From Flavobacteriia bacterium (GTDB taxonomy: Bacteria; Bacteroidota; Bacteroidia; Flavobacteriales_D; Crocinitomicaceae), in contig JAPLEV010000048.1 in NCBI GenBank assembly GCA_026391005.1, positions 30,377 to 94,376 of the forward strand: a stretch of DNA of 64,000 nt, read 5' to 3'. The notes below the pieces were generated by a model that saw only the letters and a list, made by a program, of their open reading frames with translations, was not told where the DNA came from and made no database searches. The translations under genes and the position numbers were made by a program. Within the stretch, counting starts at the first letter, position 1, and each line of letters opens with the position of its first letter. Of this stretch, positions 61,994 through 64,000 are shown piece by piece.

Positions 61994-62641
61994 TTAAACT
62001 TTTACGCCGAAAGCCAAATCCCCTGCATCTCCTAAACCTGGAACAATGTACGATTGTGCTGTTAATTCCTTATCAATAGCGCCAACCCAAATTTCTGTAT
62101 TGCTTGGAGTATGTTGTTGCACCAATCGAATGGCTTCAGGAGTTGCAATAGCTGAAGCAATGACAATACGTTTTGGATTCCCTTGACTTTTAAGTGCATT
62201 AAGCACTGCCACCATTGAATTTCCCGAAGCAAGCATTGGATCGCTTATTACCCAGATACGATTATCTAAAGATGGAGCGGCAAGATATTCTACAAAAATT
62301 TCAAAATCTTCCGGAGTTGTATGCTTCCGATACGCCGAAACGAATGCACTTTCTGCACGATCAAAGGTTCTCACTAATCCCTGATGCATGGCTAAACCAG
62401 CTCGAAGAATCGTGATTAGAACTGGCTGTTCTTCCAATACCTTTTCATTCGCTACACCGAGAGGCGTTATCACTTCTTTAGAAACATAGGTCATTTTTTT
62501 AGATATTTCATACCCCATTACCTCAGCAATGCGCTCCATATTTAAACGAAAACGCATGGGATCTTTTTGAATTGAAACATCGCGTATTTCAGCCATGTAA
62601 GTGGATATAATCGACGCATGTTCTGAAAAATTATAAACCAT
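61994..62641 (-). CDS. upp: Uracil phosphoribosyltransferase
   Basis: UPRT makes UMP from uracil and PRPP. With the ATG at 62641 the protein is 215 residues; an extension to 62719 would run through the promoter region and over the divergent MFS start. Seen are ITILRAGLAMHQG, the PRPP-binding ISDPMLASGNSMVA and the uracil-side AYIVPGLGDAGDLAFG-type end (SYIVPGLGDAGD). It leads an operon with a membrane protein and yjjG, consistent with pyrimidine salvage and nucleotide clean-up. Confidence 0.93.
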   Translation of the reverse strand: MVYNFSEHASIISTYMAEIRDVSIQKDPMRFRLNMERIAEVMGYEISKKMTYVSKEVITPLGVANEKVLEEQPVLITILRAGLAMHQGLVRTFDRAESAFVSAYRKHTTPEDFEIFVEYLAAPSLDNRIWVISDPMLASGNSMVAVLNALKSQGNPKRIVIASAIATPEAIRLVQQHTPSNTEIWVGAIDKELTAQSYIVPGLGDAGDLAFGVKV

Positions 62642-62717
62642 ATCTATTTTTGCATAAAGGTAAATACATTTCACCTTAAAAATAAGGTATTGCTTTAAAT
62701 TTTCTAAATTTAGGCCC

Positions 62718-64000
62718 ATGATTGAAAATCACACCCAACATTCCAATAGAAAAATAATAGCCATTGTGGTGGTTGCTGCCCTTGGTTACTTTGTAGATAT
62801 CTACGATTTGGTGTTATTTGGTGTCATCAAAGCCGAAAGTTTAAAACAAATAATGATTGGAACCTCTCCAGCACTGCAAGCGGCAACAGGTAAGTTTTTA
62901 TTCAACATGCAGATGATTGGGATGTTAATAGGAGGCGTTATTTGGGGTGTGTTGGGCGATAAAAGGGGACGGCTTCAAGTTTTATTTGGCTCCATTCTAC
63001 TTTACTCATTAGCAAATATAGCCAATGCATTTGTTAGCGATATTAGCACGTATGCTGTGATTAGAATAATTGCTGGAATAGGATTAGCTGGAGAACTCGG
63101 CGCAGGCATAACCTTGGTCTCTGAAATGATGTCCAAAGAAAAAAGGGGGTATGGCACAATGATTATTGTAACTTTTGGTGCATTAGGAGCAGTATTCGCA
63201 TCACTGGTAGGCTCTAAAGGTGATTATTTTTCACAAATAATTTTCAATCTTACTAATTTCCAACTCGCGAGTTGGCAAGTTGCCTATATTATTGGTGGCT
63301 TAATGGGTTTCATCTTGTTGTTTTTGCGAATTGGAACAATAGAACCCTATTATTTTAAGGCTATAAAAGCAAAAAATGAAATTAAGAAAGGGAGTTTTAA
63401 GTTAATCTTTTCATCGAAACCAAACAGAATAAAATACTTGCACTGTATCCTAATCGGAATTCCAATTTGGTTCATTATTGGCTTAATTATCATGAACTCT
63501 AAAGACGATTTTGGTCCATGGGTAGGCCTGAAAAACATTGAAAATGGGACAGCAGTAATGTATGCATACATCGGACTATCGTTCGGTGATTTAATTTCTG
63601 GCTTATTGAGTCAAGTACTAAAAAGTAGAAAAAAAGTCGTGTTTCTTTACCTAAGTTTTACAGCTATTTTAACCCTTATTTTTTTATTTTTCGGAAAAGG
63701 AATGACAGCCACAACATACTATTTCTTTTGTTTTTTACTAGGCACAGGGACAGGCTACTGGGCGATTTTTGTTACGATTGCAGCCGAACAATTTGGGACA
63801 AATATTCGTTCGACCGCAGCCAATACGATACCAAATTTTGTTAGAGGTTCAGTTAATGTAATCATGTTATTGTTTTCGCTGTTGTTGGCTAGTCAACTTT
63901 CCGTTGGAATTTCAGCATTTTTAATAGGAGCTTTCTTTATTGGCTTGGCTTTTTACAGCTTAAGTCAATTGAAAGAAACGTTTGGGAAAGAGTTAGATTA
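62718..64000 (+). CDS. Major facilitator superfamily transporter (C-terminus outside window)
   Basis: From the ATG at 62718 the frame stays open to the right edge (427 complete codons), translated by me. It has the MFS fold with about twelve hydrophobic segments. The family loop GDKRGRLQ follows helix 2, and ELGAGITLVSEMMSKEKRG lies in helix 4. The visible end (LSQLKETFGKELDY) resembles the usual C-terminus, so only a few residues are probably missing. Substrate is unknown; metabolite or sugar uptake is possible. TAAATTTA ends 5 bases before the ATG. Confidence 0.9.
   Translation, partial: MIENHTQHSNRKIIAIVVVAALGYFVDIYDLVLFGVIKAESLKQIMIGTSPALQAATGKFLFNMQMIGMLIGGVIWGVLGDKRGRLQVLFGSILLYSLANIANAFVSDISTYAVIRIIAGIGLAGELGAGITLVSEMMSKEKRGYGTMIIVTFGALGAVFASLVGSKGDYFSQIIFNLTNFQLASWQVAYIIGGLMGFILLFLRIGTIEPYYFKAIKAKNEIKKGSFKLIFSSKPNRIKYLHCILIGIPIWFIIGLIIMNSKDDFGPWVGLKNIENGTAVMYAYIGLSFGDLISGLLSQVLKSRKKVVFLYLSFTAILTLIFLFFGKGMTATTYYFFCFLLGTGTGYWAIFVTIAAEQFGTNIRSTAANTIPNFVRGSVNVIMLLFSLLLASQLSVGISAFLIGAFFIGLAFYSLSQLKETFGKELD

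Noticed and set aside
62642..62719. Extension of upp to 241 residues
   Set aside because: The added residues are atypical for UPRT and cover the divergent promoter region up to the MFS start codon.
1..64000. CRISPR array, tRNA, rRNA, complete insertion sequence or prophage
   Set aside because: Intergenic spaces were read for cloverleafs, spaced direct repeats and transposase frames; none was found, though short ncRNAs could be missed by eye.

Overview
The window is AT-rich chromosomal DNA from a member of the Bacteroidota, most likely a Flavobacteriales bacterium; family and genus cannot be fixed from the sequence alone. Three things point there: promoters of the Bacteroidota type (TTTG, about 19 bases, TAnnTTTG), several secreted proteins ending in type IX secretion (T9SS) sorting domains, and Bacteroidota-typical families (DUF2490, DUF4301, a PorE-like OmpA protein, a cysteine-rich ornithine aminotransferase). 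No rRNA, tRNA, CRISPR array, phage or complete insertion sequence was seen. Both edges cut a gene: an S9 peptidase on the left and an MFS transporter on the right.

Layout. 1-2.1 kb: DUF2461 gene and truncated dipeptidyl peptidase IV-like gene (minus). 2.2-3.4 kb: rpsF-rpsR-rplI with a consensus promoter and a strong terminator. 3.4-6.9 kb (minus): thioredoxin-fold membrane protein, small lipoprotein, then a phospholipid-type cluster (CDP-alcohol phosphatidyltransferase, CdsA-like, PlsC-like, small membrane protein). 7-16 kb: fabI, DUF2490 porin-like protein, ornithine aminotransferase plus phosphohexomutase, chalcone-isomerase-like protein, ZIP transporter, proS and a TrmN6-like methyltransferase. 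16-19.6 kb (minus): a T9SS-exported lysyl oxidase homologue coupled to a T9SS beta-propeller protein. 19.7-23.4 kb: DUF983, then a tight sulfotransferase / 50-residue protein / alkaline-phosphatase-superfamily-TPR cluster, followed by a nested palindromic repeat. 23.7-30.6 kb: T9SS protein, prfC, ndk, lipoprotein, TonB-dependent receptor, TrpG/PabA-type amidotransferase. 30.6-38.2 kb: ridA, a composite glycosyltransferase, lipoamide acyltransferase (E2), PorE-like protein, exonuclease, FAH-family hydrolase. 38.2-42.7 kb: FG-GAP T9SS protein, DUF4301, methyltransferase.

42.7-49.7 kb holds two separate ECF sigma / membrane anti-sigma modules, with a beta-helix lipoprotein and mdh between them. 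The second anti-sigma candidate ends in a periplasmic domain resembling the CHU_C (type B T9SS) domain. 49.7-55.6 kb is a compact plus-strand run with overlapping or near-overlapping genes: a 35-codon ORF, mutL, two rhomboids, an EEP-family hydrolase, a YrdC-domain protein and a class I amidotransferase. 55.6-64 kb: a large T9SS propeller protein, lipA, OsmC, rlmB, yjjG, a membrane protein, upp and the MFS transporter.

Most of the window is housekeeping. The parts most worth following up are the sulfotransferase/small protein/phosphatase-TPR cluster, the lysyl oxidase with cofactor and copper residues in place, the anti-sigma factor with a CHU_C-like sensor end, the phosphatidyltransferase whose signature has two Asp-to-Asn changes, and the nested palindromic element at 23.4-23.6 kb.
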